From Magicicada septendecula (Eukaryota > Arthropoda > Insecta > Hemiptera > Cicadidae), in NCBI GenBank assembly GCA_034769895.1, contig CM068375.1, positions 252,877,542-252,941,541 of the forward strand: 64,000 bases of DNA, given 5' to 3'. Every line of letters begins with the position of its first letter. Position 1 is the first letter of the stretch. Below the pieces are notes generated by a model, which searched no databases, was not told the origin of the DNA, and was given only the letters and a program-made list of their open reading frames with translations. Position numbers and translations under genes: made by a program. This document shows, one piece after another, positions 52,597 through 64,000 of this stretch.

Positions 52597-53806
52597 ATGT
52601 ACACAAACAACATAACCACAATTTCATATAACCACATTACCAAATTGTTAAACAAATTTCAAACACGAAAAAAACAACTAATGAACACAAACATGAACAT
52701 ATACTTCAATAGACAATGCCAAAAACATAAATTAACACCTAAATACATCAACATAAACACAAACAACAAAAATATGACTGCACAAAAAACTATAAAACAA
52801 GCACAAAGGCTATGGATACAAAACGAAATTAATCAATTATACAGTAAGAGAAATAGCATAACACTAGACATATACAAACTACACTTAGAGCTAACAAGTT
52901 TATTACATCCAATCACTTGGAATAATAAATACAATAACATAGAAAATAAAATAAGGTTTGAAAAAAACAAAAAGACTTATACAATCAACAAAAAACTTAA
53001 CACATTAAAACAACAAAATAAAAATCAAGAACAAAAAAACAAAAATAAACACACATTTTACCCTAGAACCATTAACCTTAGCAATACAGAATTTAACAAA
53101 AAAGAAACAGAATATTTAAACAATATTTCAAAAACTAACATAACCCAAAATGCAAACAAAAATCTAGAAAATTTAATAGTAGAAACAGAATTTGCCATTA
53201 ACCTAATAAAAGACAATATACAAGAAGAAAAAAGAACAGAAGCAATACATATAATTAAAAAAATAATCACTAGCGAAATGAAAAACAAAGATAAACAAAA
53301 GAAAAACAATAAAACAATAAAAGAAATTAAAAATAAAGTAAAGAACAATAATTTAATAATAACTAAAGCAGACAAAAGTCAACAACAGTAATCATCGATA
53401 AAGCAGACTACATCAAAAAAACCGAAGACTTCATCAACAATAATAAATGCGTACAACTAGATAAAAACCCAATAGAAAACTATCTTAAAAAACCAATAAA
53501 ACTAATAAAAACAACTAAAAACATTTTCAACAATAAAAGCATAGACATATATATAAACAATAATCCAGAACCATCTAAAATGAATAGCCTAATAAAAATA
53601 CACAAATTAAACAATCCAATACGACCATTAATCAATTTCAAAAAAGCTCCTACATACAAAATAGCAAAAATAAAGCACAAAAACTAAAAAGTAACCATCT
53701 AACAAATCACCATCATAACATAAAAAATACATACGAATTAATAGACAAACTAAAAATAATAAATATAAATGAAAATACATTTTTCACATCATATGACATA
53801 ACAAAC

Positions 53807-55234
53807 ATGTACACTAATATCCCAGTAGAAGAAACAATTGACATAATAATAAACAAACTTAAAGAACAAAATGAAAACAAACAATATATAACCGAAATAA
53901 AAAATAGTCTCCAACTAATACTAAAACAAAATTACTTTGAATTTAATAGCAAAATTTATCAACAGAAAGAAGGTTTACCAATGGGATCACCATTATCAAG
54001 CATAATAGCAGAAATATTCCTACAACACATAGACACCAAAATACAAAATATCATAAAAACACATGACCCAAATGGCATATGGATAAGATATGCAGATGAT
54101 GGACTATATGTATCAAATAACAAAAACACAAATGCAGAGAACATACTGAAACAAATCAATAACATACATCCCAAAATACAATTCACAGAAGAAAAAGAAA
54201 AACATAACAAAATCAACTATTTAGACATAACCATCACAAGATATAAAAAACACATACAATATGCAATATATAGAAAATCAACTTCCACTAACATCATTAT
54301 ACCTAACCATTCTGATCACCCACCACAACATAAAATGGCAGCATTTTATTCGTTATTTAACAGAATGTACAAAATACCCCTAAACAAACAAGAAACTGAC
54401 AAAGAAAGAAATATAATATACCAAATTGGTTATGCAAATGGATACAATAAAAATACTATGATCAAAATAGAAAAAAAAATCAAATACAAAATAAAAACTG
54501 AACAATTAAGAATTAATCAAACTGAACAACACATAATTAATAACAACAACAAAAAATGGGCCACATTCACATATATAAATAATAAAATGACAAAACTAAC
54601 AAAACTATTTAAAAACACAGATATAAAAATAGCATACAAAACTAATAAAAATAAATTACAAAATCTAAATAGCTCACATAACAAAGATAATACAACAACC
54701 AACGGTATATACAAAATTGAATGCCAAGATTGCAATAAATGTTATATAAGACAAACAAAAAAACAGCTGAAAAAACGTTATTTTGAACACCTAAATGCAT
54801 ACAAAAAACCAGATATATATAAATCCAATTTAGCCACACATGCAATAAACACAGGACATGAATTCCCAGACATAACCAATGTAACACTAATAAAACATAT
54901 ACCACACAAAGGCACCATAATGAACATTTGGGAAAATTTACAGATTTACAAACATAAAACACAAAACAAACTAATACCAGAACAAATACAAATCAATACA
55001 AAACATGACACAATATTCAAAGCACTCAACATCGAAAATACACAAAATACAGAAACAGATACCACAGCCACACACAATAATGCAACTTTAAAAGACCAAA
55101 GACCAACAAACTGCCTTAATAACATCCAGAAGCCAACACACAAATACTTCACCAGAAACAAGATGGCGAAGGCTGAAGATGAGAGTGCAGGAACTCTCGA
55201 AACATGTTCCACAAATAGAAAAATAACATCTTGA
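53807..55234 (+). CDS. 475-aa open frame: RT motif A to end of GIY-YIG tail (within unit 19)
   Basis: Second longest open frame. It carries MYTNIP, GLPMGSPLSS, YADDG and YLDITITRY, then GIYKIECQDCNKCYIRQT. The Gly to Arg change in YIG replaces the family's signature residue and probably kills the nuclease. The start is a chance ATG inside motif A, so its catalytic Asp (two to three codons upstream) is not included. A fragment rather than a working gene. Confidence 0.45.
   Translation: MYTNIPVEETIDIIINKLKEQNENKQYITEIKNSLQLILKQNYFEFNSKIYQQKEGLPMGSPLSSIIAEIFLQHIDTKIQNIIKTHDPNGIWIRYADDGLYVSNNKNTNAENILKQINNIHPKIQFTEEKEKHNKINYLDITITRYKKHIQYAIYRKSTSTNIIIPNHSDHPPQHKMAAFYSLFNRMYKIPLNKQETDKERNIIYQIGYANGYNKNTMIKIEKKIKYKIKTEQLRINQTEQHIINNNNKKWATFTYINNKMTKLTKLFKNTDIKIAYKTNKNKLQNLNSSHNKDNTTTNGIYKIECQDCNKCYIRQTKKQLKKRYFEHLNAYKKPDIYKSNLATHAINTGHEFPDITNVTLIKHIPHKGTIMNIWENLQIYKHKTQNKLIPEQIQINTKHDTIFKALNIENTQNTETDTTATHNNATLKDQRPTNCLNNIQKPTHKYFTRNKMAKAEDESAGTLETCSTNRKITS
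55159..55233 (+). ncRNA. Hammerhead ribozyme, unit 19, loop II variant
   Basis: A to G at 55187 changes only the first base of loop II (GCAGGA); all helices and the core are intact. Confidence 0.68.
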
Positions 55235-55488
55235 GGTAAATTTATATATAAATATTAAATGTATTATATACATCAAGAAACGGACTGTAGCAGAAAGTGA
55301 TTGAAATAATATAACCATACAAGGTAAATAAGCCTACAGTGAAAAAACGAAAAGTGAGGTTATAAAACAAATGCAAAAACAAAAGTGTAGCCTATAGTGA
55401 AAAAAATAATGAAGTGAATATCAAATTAAGTGAAATCAACTACCAAATAACGGATAACAAATCATCTCTCACATAAATATACATTAAC

Positions 55489-58127
55489 ATGTACACAAAC
55501 AACATAACCACAATTCCATATAACCACATTACCAAATTGTTAAACAAATTTCAAACACGAAAAAAACAACTAATGAACACAAACATGAACATATACTTCA
55601 ATAGACAATGCCAAAAACATAAATTAACACCTAAATACATCAACATACACACAAACAACAAAAATATGACTGCACAAAAAACTATAAAACAAGCACAAAG
55701 GCTATGGATACAAAACGAAATTAATCAATTATACAGTAAGAAAAATAGCATAACACTAGACATATACAAACTACACTTAGAGCTAACAAGTTTATTACAT
55801 CCAATCACTTGGAATAATAAATACAATAACATAGAAAATAAAATAAGATTTGAAAAAAACAAAAAGACTTATACAATCAACAAAAAACTTAACACATTAA
55901 AACAACAAAACAAAAATTAAGAACAAAAAAACAAAAATAAACACACATTTTACCCTCGAACCATTAACCTTAGCAATACAGAATTTAACAAAAAAGAAAC
56001 AGAATATTTAAACAATATGTCAAAAACTAACATAACCCAAAATGCAAACAAAAATCTAGAAAATTTAATAGTAGAAACAGAATTTGCCATTAACCTAATA
56101 AAAGACAATATACAAGAAGAAAAAAGAACAGAAGCAACACATATAATTAAAAAAATAATCACTAGCGAAATGAAAAACAAAGATAAACAAAAGAAAAACA
56201 ATAAAACAATAAAAGAAATTAAAAATAAAGTAAAGAACAATAATTTAATAATAACTAAAGCAGACAAAAGTCAAGCAACAGTAATCATCGATAAAGCAGA
56301 CTACATAAAAAAAACCGAAGACTTCATCAACAATAATAAATGCGTACAACTAGATAAAAACCCAACAGAAAACTATCTTAAACAAACAATAAAACTAATA
56401 AAAACAACAAAAAACATTTTCAACAATAAAAGCATAGACATATATATAAACAATAATCCAGAACCATCTAAAATGAATAGCCTAATAAAAATACACAAAT
56501 TAAACAACCCAATATGACCATTAATCAATTTCAAAAAAGCTCCTACATACAAAATAGCAAAAATAATAGCACAAAAACTAAAAAGTAACCATCTAACAAA
56601 TAACCATCATAACATAAAAAATACATACGAATTAATAGACAAACTAAAAATAATAAATATAAATGAAAATACATTTTTCACATCATATGACATAACAAAC
56701 ATGTACACTAATATCCCAGTAGAAGAAACAATTGACATAATAATAAACAAACTTAAAGAACAAAATGAAAACAAACAATATATAACCGAAATAAAAAATA
56801 GTCTCCAACTAATACTAAAACAAAATTACTTTGAATTTAATAGCAAAATTTATCAACAGAAAGAAGGTTTAGCAATGGGATCACCATTATCAAGCATAAT
56901 AGCAGAAATATTCCTACAACACATAGACACCAAAATACAAAATATCATAAAAACACATGACCCAAATGGCATATGGATAAGATATGCAGATGATGGACTA
57001 TATGTATCAAATAACAAAAACACAAATGCAGAGAACATACTGAAACAAATCAATAACATACATCCCAAAATACAATTCACAGAAGAAAAAAAAAACATAA
57101 CAAAATCAACTATTTAGACATAACCATCACAAGATATAACAAACACATACAATATGCAATATATAGAAAATCAATTTCCACTAACATCATTATACCTAAC
57201 CATTCTGATCACCCACCACAACATAAAATGGCAGCATTTTATTCGTTATTTAACAGAATGTACAAAATACCCCTAAACAAACAAGAAACTGACAAAGAAA
57301 GAAATATAATATACCAAATTGGTTATGCAAATGGATACAATAAAAATACTATGATCAAAATAGAAAAAAAAATCAAATACAAAATAAAAACTGAACAATT
57401 AAGAATTAATCAAACTGAACAACACATAATTAATAACAACAACAAAAAATGGGCCACATTCACATATATAAATAATAAAATGACAAAACTAACAAAACTA
57501 TTTAAAAACAAGGATATAAAAATAGCATACAAAACTAATAAAAATAAATTACAAAATCCAAATAGCTCACATAACAAAGATAATACAACAACCAACGGTA
57601 TATACAAAATTGAATGCCAAGATTGCAATAAATGTTATATAAGACAAACAAAAAAACAGCTGAAAAAACGTTATTTTGAACACCTAAATGCATACAAAAA
57701 ACCAGATATATATAAATCCAATTTAGCCACACATGCAATAAACACAGGACATGAATTCCCAGACATAACCAATGTAACACTAATAAAACATATACCACAC
57801 AAAGGCACCATAATGAACATTTGGGAAAATTTACAGATTTACAAACATAAAACACAAAACAAACTAATACCAGAACAAATACAAATCAATACAAAACATG
57901 ACACAATATTCAAAGCACTCAACATCGAAAATACACAAAATACAGAAACAGATACCACAGCCACACACAATAATGCAACTTTAAAAGACCAAAGACCAAC
58001 AAACTGCCTTAATAACATCCAGAAGCCAACACACAAATACTTCACCAGAAACAAGATGGCGAAGGCTGAAGATGAGAGTACAGGAACTCTCGAAACATGT
58101 TCCACAAATAGAAAAATAACATCTTGA
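55489..58127 (+). pseudogene. Unit 20: G-subfamily PLE ORF, two nonsense codons and one frameshift
   Basis: From the ATG to 57117 the frame is continuous apart from CAA to TAA (55918-55920) and CGA to TGA (56515-56517). The A-run at the DYIKK site is in frame (56307-56314). A 10-A run at 57084-57093 (consensus A5-G-A5) shifts -1 after motif C, and 57228-58127 is then open to the normal end. It shares YIR in place of YIG and IHTNN with its neighbours 19 and 21 respectively. Confidence 0.92.
58052..58126 (+). ncRNA. Hammerhead ribozyme, unit 20
   Basis: Consensus core at 58066-58094, ACATGT 58095-58100. Confidence 0.68.
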
Positions 58128-58376
58128 GGTAAATTTATATATAAATATTAAATGTATTATATACATCAAGAAACGGACTGTAGCAGAAAGTGATTGAAAT
58201 AATATAACCATACAAGGTAAATAAGCCTACAGTGAAAAAACGAAAAGTGAGGTTATAAAACAAATGCAAAAACAAAAGTGTATAGTGAAAAAAATAGTGA
58301 AGTGAATATCAAATTAAGTGAAATCAACTACCAAATAACGGATAACAAATCATCTCTCACATAAATATACATTACC

Positions 58377-61019
58377 ATGTACACAAACAACATAACCACA
58401 ATTCCATATAACCACATTACCAAATTGTTAAACAAATTTCAAACACGAAAAAAACAACTAATGAACACAAACATGAACATATACTTCAATAGACAATGCC
58501 AAAAACATAAATTAACACCTAAATACATCAACATACACACAAACAACAAAAATATGACTGCACAAAAAACTATAAAACAAGCACAAAGGCTATGGATACA
58601 AAACGAAATTAATCAATTATACAGTAAGAAAAATAGCATAACACTAGACATATACAAACTACACTTAGAGCTAACAAGTTTATTACATCCAATCACTTGG
58701 AATAATAAATACAATAACATAGAAAATAAAATAAGATTTAAAAAAAACAAAAAGACTTATACAATCAACAAAAAACTTAACACATTAAAACAACAAAATA
58801 AAAATCAAGAACAAAAAAACAAAAATAAACACACATTTTACCCTCGAACCATTAACCTTAGCAATACAGAATTTAACAAAAAAGAAACAGAATATTTAAA
58901 CAATATGTCAAAAACTAACATAACCCAAAATGCAAACAAAAATCTAGAAAATTTAATAGTAGAAACAGAATTTGCCATTAACCTAATAAAAGACAATATA
59001 CAAGAAGAAAAAAGAACAGAAGCAACACATATAATTAAAAAAATAATCACTAGCGAAATGAAAAACAAAGATAAACAAAAGAAAAACAATAAAACAATAA
59101 AAGAAATTAAAAATAAAGTAAAGAACAATAATTTAATAATAACTAAAGCAGACAAAAGTCAAGCAACAGTAATCATCGATAAAGCAGACTACATCAAAAA
59201 AACCGAAGACTTCATCAACAATAATAAATGCGTACAACTAGATAAAAACCCAACAGAAAACTATCTTAAACAAACAATAAAACTAATAAAAACAACAAAA
59301 AACATTTTCAACAATAAAAACATAGACATATATATATATAAACAATAATCCAGAACCACCTAAAATGAATAGCCTAATAAAACTACACAAATTAAACAAC
59401 CCAATACGACCATTAATCAATTTCAAAAAAGCTCCTACATACAAAATAGCAAAAATAATAGCACAAAAACTAAAAAGTAACCATCTAACAAATAACCATC
59501 ATAACATAAAAAATACATACGAATTAATAGACAAACTAAAAATAATAAATATAAATGAAAATACATTTTTCACATCATATGACATAACAAACATGTACAC
59601 TAATATCCCAGTAGAAGAAACAATTGACATAAAAATAAACAAACTTAAAGAACAAAATGAAAACAAACAATATATAACCGAAATAAAAAATAGTCTCCAA
59701 CTAATACTAAAACAAAATTACTTTGAATTTAATAGCAAAATTTATCAACAGAAAGAAGGTTTAGCAATGGGATCACCATTATCAAGCATAATAGCAGAAA
59801 TATTCCTACAACATATAGACACCAAAATACAAAATATCATAAAAACACATGACCCAAATGGCATATGGATAAGATATGCAGATGATGGACTATATGTATC
59901 AAATAACAAACACACAAATGCAGAGAACATACTGAAACAAATCAATAACATACATCCCAAAATACAATTCACAGAAGAAAAAGAAAAACATAACCAAATC
60001 AACTATTTAGACATAACCATCACAAGCTATAACAAACACATACAATATGCAATATATAGAAAACCAACTTCCACTAACATCATTATACCTAACCATTCTG
60101 ATCACCCACCACAACATAAAATGGCAGCATTTTATTCGTTTTTTAACAGAATGTACAAAATACCCCTAAACAAACAAGAAACTGAATAAGAAAGAAATAT
60201 AATATACGAAATTGGTTATGCAAATGGATACAATAAAAATACTATGATCAAAATAGAAAATAAAATCAAATACAAAATAAAAACTGAACAATTAAGAATT
60301 CATCAAACTGAACAACACATAAATAATAACAACAACAAAAAATGGGCCACATTCACATATATAAATAATAAAATGACAAAACTAACAAAACTATTTAAAA
60401 ACACAGATATAAAAATAGCATACAAAACTAATAAAAATAAATTACGAAATCTAAATAGCTCACATAACAAAGATAATACAACAACCAACGGTATATAAAA
60501 AATTGAGTGCCAAGATTGCAATAAATGTTATATAGGACAAACAAAAAACAGCTGAAAAAACGTTATTTTGAACACCTAAATGCATTCAAAAAACCAGATA
60601 TATATAAATCCAATTTAGCCACACATGCAATAAACACAGGACATGAATTCCCAGACATAACCAATGTAACACTAATAAAACATATACCACACAAAGGCAC
60701 CATAATGAACATTTGGGAAAATTTACAGATTTACAAACATAAAACACAAAACAAACTAATACCAGAACAAATACAAATCAATACAAAACATGACACAATA
60801 TTCAAAGCACTCAACATCGAAAATACACAAAATACAAAAACAGATACCACAGCCACACACTATAATGCAACTTTAAAAGACCAAAGACCAACAAACTGCC
60901 TTAATAACATCCAGAAGCCAACACACAAATAGTTCACCAGAAACAAGATGGCGAAGGCTGAAGATGAGAGTACAGGAACTCTCGAAACATTTTCCACAAA
61001 TAGAAAAATAATATCTTGA
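58377..61019 (+). pseudogene. Unit 21: G-subfamily PLE ORF
   Basis: The longest intact N-terminal stretch in the window (58377-59348, 323 aa) ends because an AT microsatellite at 59327-59339 has two extra AT units (+4). RT is open in 59365-60189 to TAA (GAATAAG for GACAAAG). A second TAA at 60496-60498 replaces the Tyr codon of GIY itself. A 6-A run at 60543-60548 (-1) and TAG 60930-60932 follow. All lesions from TAA 60187 on are shared with unit 22. Confidence 0.92.
60944..61018 (+). ncRNA. Hammerhead ribozyme, unit 21, stem III palindrome broken
   Basis: G to T at 60991 turns ACATGT into ACATTT, removing the C-G pair of the minimal stem III and the palindrome needed for a dimer. C to T at 61012 in the closing helix still allows a G-U pair. 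Confidence 0.58.
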
Positions 61020-61274
61020 GGTAAATTTATATATAAATATTAAATGTATTATATACATCAAGAAACGGACTATAGCAGAAAGTGATTGAAATAATATAAC
61101 CATACAAGGTAAATAAGCCTACAGTGAAAAAACGAAAAGTGAGGTTATAAAACAAATGCAAAAACAAAAGTGTAGCCTATAGTGAAAAAAATAGTGAAGT
61201 GAATATCAAATTTAAGTGAAATCAACTACCAAATAACGGATAACAAATCATCTCTCACATAAATATACAGTAAC

Positions 61275-63915
61275 ATGTACACAAACAACATAACCACAAT
61301 TGCATATAACCACATTACCAAATTGTTAAACAAATTTCAAACACAAAAAAAACAACTAATGAACACAAACATGAACATATACTTCAATAGACAATGCCAA
61401 AAACATAAATTAACACCTAAATACATCAACATAAACACAAACAACAAAAATATGACTGCACAAAAAACTATAAAACAAGCACAAAGGCTATGGATACAAA
61501 ACGAAATTAATCAATTATACAGTAAGAAAAATAGCATAACACTAGACATATACAAACTACACTTAGAGCTAACAAGTTTATTACATCCAATCACTTGGAA
61601 TAATAAATACAATAACATAGAATATAAAATAAGATTTGAAAAAAACAAAAAGACTTATACAATCAACAAAAAACTTAACACATTAAAACAACAAAATAAA
61701 AATCAAGAAAAAAAAAACAAAAATAAACACACATTTTACCCTAGAACCATTAACCTTAGCAATACAGAATTTAACAAAAAAGAAACAGAATATTTAAACA
61801 ATATTTCAAAAACTAACATAACCCAAAATGCAAACAAAAATCTAGAAAATTTAATAGTAGAAACAGAATTTGCCATTAACCTAATAAAAGACAATATACA
61901 AGAAGAAAAAAGAACAGAAGCAACACATATAATTAAAAAAATAATCACTAGCGAAATGAAAAACAAAGATAAACAAAAGAAAAACAATAAAACAATAAAA
62001 GAAATTAAAAATAAAGTAAAGAACAATAATTTAATAATAACTAAAGCAGACAAAAGTCAACAACAGTAATCATCGATAAAGCAGACTACATCAAAAAAAC
62101 CGAAGACTTCATCAACAATAATAAATGCGTACAACTAGATAAAAACCCAATAGAAAACTATCTTAAAAAACCAATAAAACTAATAAAAACAACTAAAAAC
62201 ATTTTCAACAATAAAAGCATAGACATATATATAAACAATAATCCAGAACCATCTAAAATGAATAGCCTAATAAAAATACACAAATTAAACAACCCAATAC
62301 GACCATTAATCAATTTCAAAAAAGCTCCTACATACAAAATAGCAAAAATAATAGCACAAAAACTAAAAAGTAACCATCTAACAAATAACCATCATAACAT
62401 AAAAAATACATACGAATTAATAGACAAACTAAAAATAATAAATATAAATGAAAATACATTTTTCACATCATATGACATAACAAACATGTACACTAATATC
62501 CCAGTAGAAGAAACAATTGACATAAAAATAAACAAACTTAAAGAACAAAATGAAAACAAACAATATATAACCGAAATAAAAAATAGTCTCCAACTAATAC
62601 TAAAACAAAATTACTTTGAATTTAATAGCAAAATTTATCAACAGAAAGAAGGTTTAGCAATGGGATCACCATTATCAAGCATAATAGCAGAAATATTCCT
62701 ACAACATATAGACACCAAAATACAAAATATCATAAAAACACATGACCCAAATGGCATATGGATAAGATATGCAGATGATGGACTATATGTATCAAATAAC
62801 AAAAACACAAATGCAGAGAACATACTGAAACAAATCAATAACATACATCCCAAAATACAATTCACAGAAGAAAAAGAAAAACATAACAAAATCAACTATT
62901 TAGACATAACCATCACAAGCTATAACAAACACATACAATATGCAATATATAGAAAACCAACTTCCACTAACATCATTATACCTAACCATTCTGATCACCC
63001 ACCACAACATAAAATGGCAGCATTTTATTCGTTTTTTAACAGAATGTACAAAATACCCCTAAACAAACAAGAAACTGAATAAGAAAGAAATATAATGTAC
63101 GAAATTGGTTATGCAAATGGATACAATAAAAATACTATGATCAAAATAGAAAATAAAATCAAATACAAAATAAAAACTGAACAATTAAGAATTAATCAAA
63201 CTGAACAACACATAAATAATAACAACAACAAAAAATGGGCCACATTCACATATATAAATAATAAAATGACAAAATTAACAAAACTATTTAAAAACACAGA
63301 TATAAAAATAGCATACAAAAGTAATAAAAATAAATTACGAAATCTAAATAGCTCACATAACAAAGATAATACAACAACCAACGGTACATAAAAAATTGAG
63401 TGCCAAGATTGCAATAAATGTTATATAGGACAAACAAAAAACAGCTGAAAAATACGTTATTTTGAACACCTAAATGCATTCAAAAAACCAGATATATATA
63501 TAAATCCAATTTAGCCACACATGCAATAAACACAGGACATGAATTCCCAGACATAACCAATGTAACACTAATAAAACATATACCACACAAAGGCACCATA
63601 ATGAACATTTGGGAAAATTTACAGATTTACAAACATAAAACACAAAACAAACTAATACCAGAACAAATACAAATCAATACAAAACATGACACAATATTCA
63701 AAGCACTCAACATCGAAAATACACAAAATACAAAAACAGATACCACAGCCACACACTATAATGCAACTTTAAAAGACCAAAGACCAACAAACTGCCTTAA
63801 TAACATCCAGAAGCCAACACACAAATAGTTCACCAGAAACAAGATGGCGAAGGCTGAAGATGAGAGTACAGGAACTCTCGAAACATTTTCCACAAATAGA
63901 AAAATAATATCTTGA
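61275..63915 (+). pseudogene. Unit 22: G-subfamily PLE ORF at the right edge
   Basis: The 5' half copies unit 19 (lost G giving SQQQ and TAA 62067-62069, PIENYLKKPIKL, CCCTAGAACC), while the 3' half copies unit 21 (TAA 63080-63082, TAA 63389-63391 in GIY, lost A near 63440, TAG 63826-63828). A private extra TA in the AT run near 63491-63500 (+2) adds to the damage. RT is open in 62258-63082. The ORF end at TGA 63913-63915 lies inside the window; the following leader is cut off at 64000. Confidence 0.92.
63840..63914 (+). ncRNA. Hammerhead ribozyme, unit 22, stem III palindrome broken
   Basis: The same two changes as unit 21, at 63887 and 63908. The core and stem II are intact. Confidence 0.58.
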
Positions 63916-64000
63916 GGTAAATTTATATATAAATATTAAATGTATTATATACATCAAGAAAAAGACTATAGCAGAAAGTGATTGAAATAATATAACCATA

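Larger units (their letters stand above)
52597..55234 (+). pseudogene. Unit 19: first G-subfamily PLE ORF
   Basis: The N-terminal frame is open to 53391, where GTCAACAACAG (a lost G) gives SQQQ and TAA. The DYIKK site reads CATC plus 7 A and ACC, which is in frame. A lost T near 53671-53676 makes a second -1 shift before motif A. From there 53807-55234 is open to the normal C-terminus. Motif B reads GLPMGSP instead of GLAMGSP, and YIG is YIR (AGA 54749-54751). Confidence 0.9.
1..64000 (+). repeat. Head-to-tail tandem array of a Penelope-like retroelement, ~2.89 kb period
   Basis: The same ORF start (ACATGTACACAAACAAC) recurs at 22 sites, all on the + strand, with spacings of 2775, 2894, 2888, 2887, 2895, 2879, 2897, 2886, 2893, 2898, 2895, 2894, 2893, 2893, 2895, 2894, 2895, 2889, 2892, 2888 and 2898. 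Every unit has the same order: leader, PLE ORF, ribozyme over the ORF end. Nothing foreign lies between units. Units differ by scattered substitutions and small indels, many shared by subsets, which argues for a real, diverged array rather than one read copied by an assembler. The plus strand is strongly A-rich and poor in G throughout. PLEs are often found as partial tandem copies (pLTRs), but an array of over 22 near-complete units resembles a macrosatellite. Confidence 0.96.
52348..64000 (+). repeat. G-subfamily block (units 19 to 22)
   Basis: Units with an in-frame DYIKK site and ITWNN, and without the F nonsense codons. They form a mosaic: 19 and 22 share 5' lesions, 21 and 22 share 3' lesions, 19 and 20 share YIR, 20 and 21 share IHTNN. 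Confidence 0.8.

Noticed and set aside
1..64000. CRISPR or other short regularly spaced repeat
   Set aside because: The period is ~2.89 kb and the whole unit is repeated; there are no short repeats with unique spacers.
1..64000. Telomeric location, as for some PLEs without GIY-YIG
   Set aside because: No telomere-type short repeats are present anywhere in the window, and these units do carry the endonuclease.

Overview
The whole 64 kb window is one uninterrupted head-to-tail tandem array of a single retroelement on the + strand. It holds 22 units that start inside the window plus the 3' end of a 23rd at the left edge. The repeat period is about 2.89 kb (observed ATG-to-ATG spacings 2775 to 2898). 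No unrelated host sequence, host gene, tRNA, rRNA or CRISPR array is visible, and the array runs off both ends. The encoded protein (about 879 aa when all breaks are ignored) is that of a Penelope-like element (PLE) with an endonuclease. It has a PLE-type N-terminal region, a telomerase-like reverse transcriptase with motif A (FFTSYDITNMYTNIP), motif B (GLAMGSPLSS) and motif C (YADD), then a GIY-YIG endonuclease with a Cys cluster between GIY and YIG. PLEs are eukaryotic, and minimal hammerhead ribozymes are known from animal PLEs, so an AT-rich animal genome is the best guess. The species cannot be told.

The most striking feature is a candidate type I hammerhead ribozyme in every unit, exactly over the last ~25 codons and the stop codon of the ORF. 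It has a CTGAAGA core, a 6-bp stem II, GAA, a palindromic ACATGT minimal stem III and a 7-bp closing helix. A read-through transcript of the array could therefore be cut into ~2.89 kb monomers, as in retrozymes and satellite RNAs. Sixteen of the 23 copies keep the full consensus; two have lost the catalytic G12, three have a broken stem II pair and two have a broken stem III palindrome.

No unit has an intact ORF. Breaks are mostly slips in A-runs plus a few nonsense mutations, and many are shared by descent, so the array grew mainly by duplication of already dead units. Regions: 1-20771 holds older mixed units (1 to 6) and a duplicated block (1-3431 resembles 17219-20771). About 21180-27146 repeats about 9620-15590 with an 11557-bp offset. 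From 27147 to about 52350 lies a homogeneous subfamily (here 'F') with three diagnostic dead changes: TGA after YAN, TAA after PEK, and His to Leu in the endonuclease. From about 52350 to 64000 lies a further mosaic subfamily ('G'). The sharp join at 27147 carries a 5-bp duplication.

Between units, a ~250-bp leader holds an imperfect ~28-nt direct repeat, many AGTGA words, a TATA-like sequence and an AT-rich hairpin whose 5' arm overlaps the ribozyme's closing helix. Unit numbers used below: unit 0 is the left partial unit; units 1 to 22 start at 657, 3432, 6326, 9214, 12101, 14996, 17875, 20772, 23658, 26551, 29449, 32344, 35238, 38131, 41024, 43919, 46813, 49708, 52597, 55489, 58377 and 61275.
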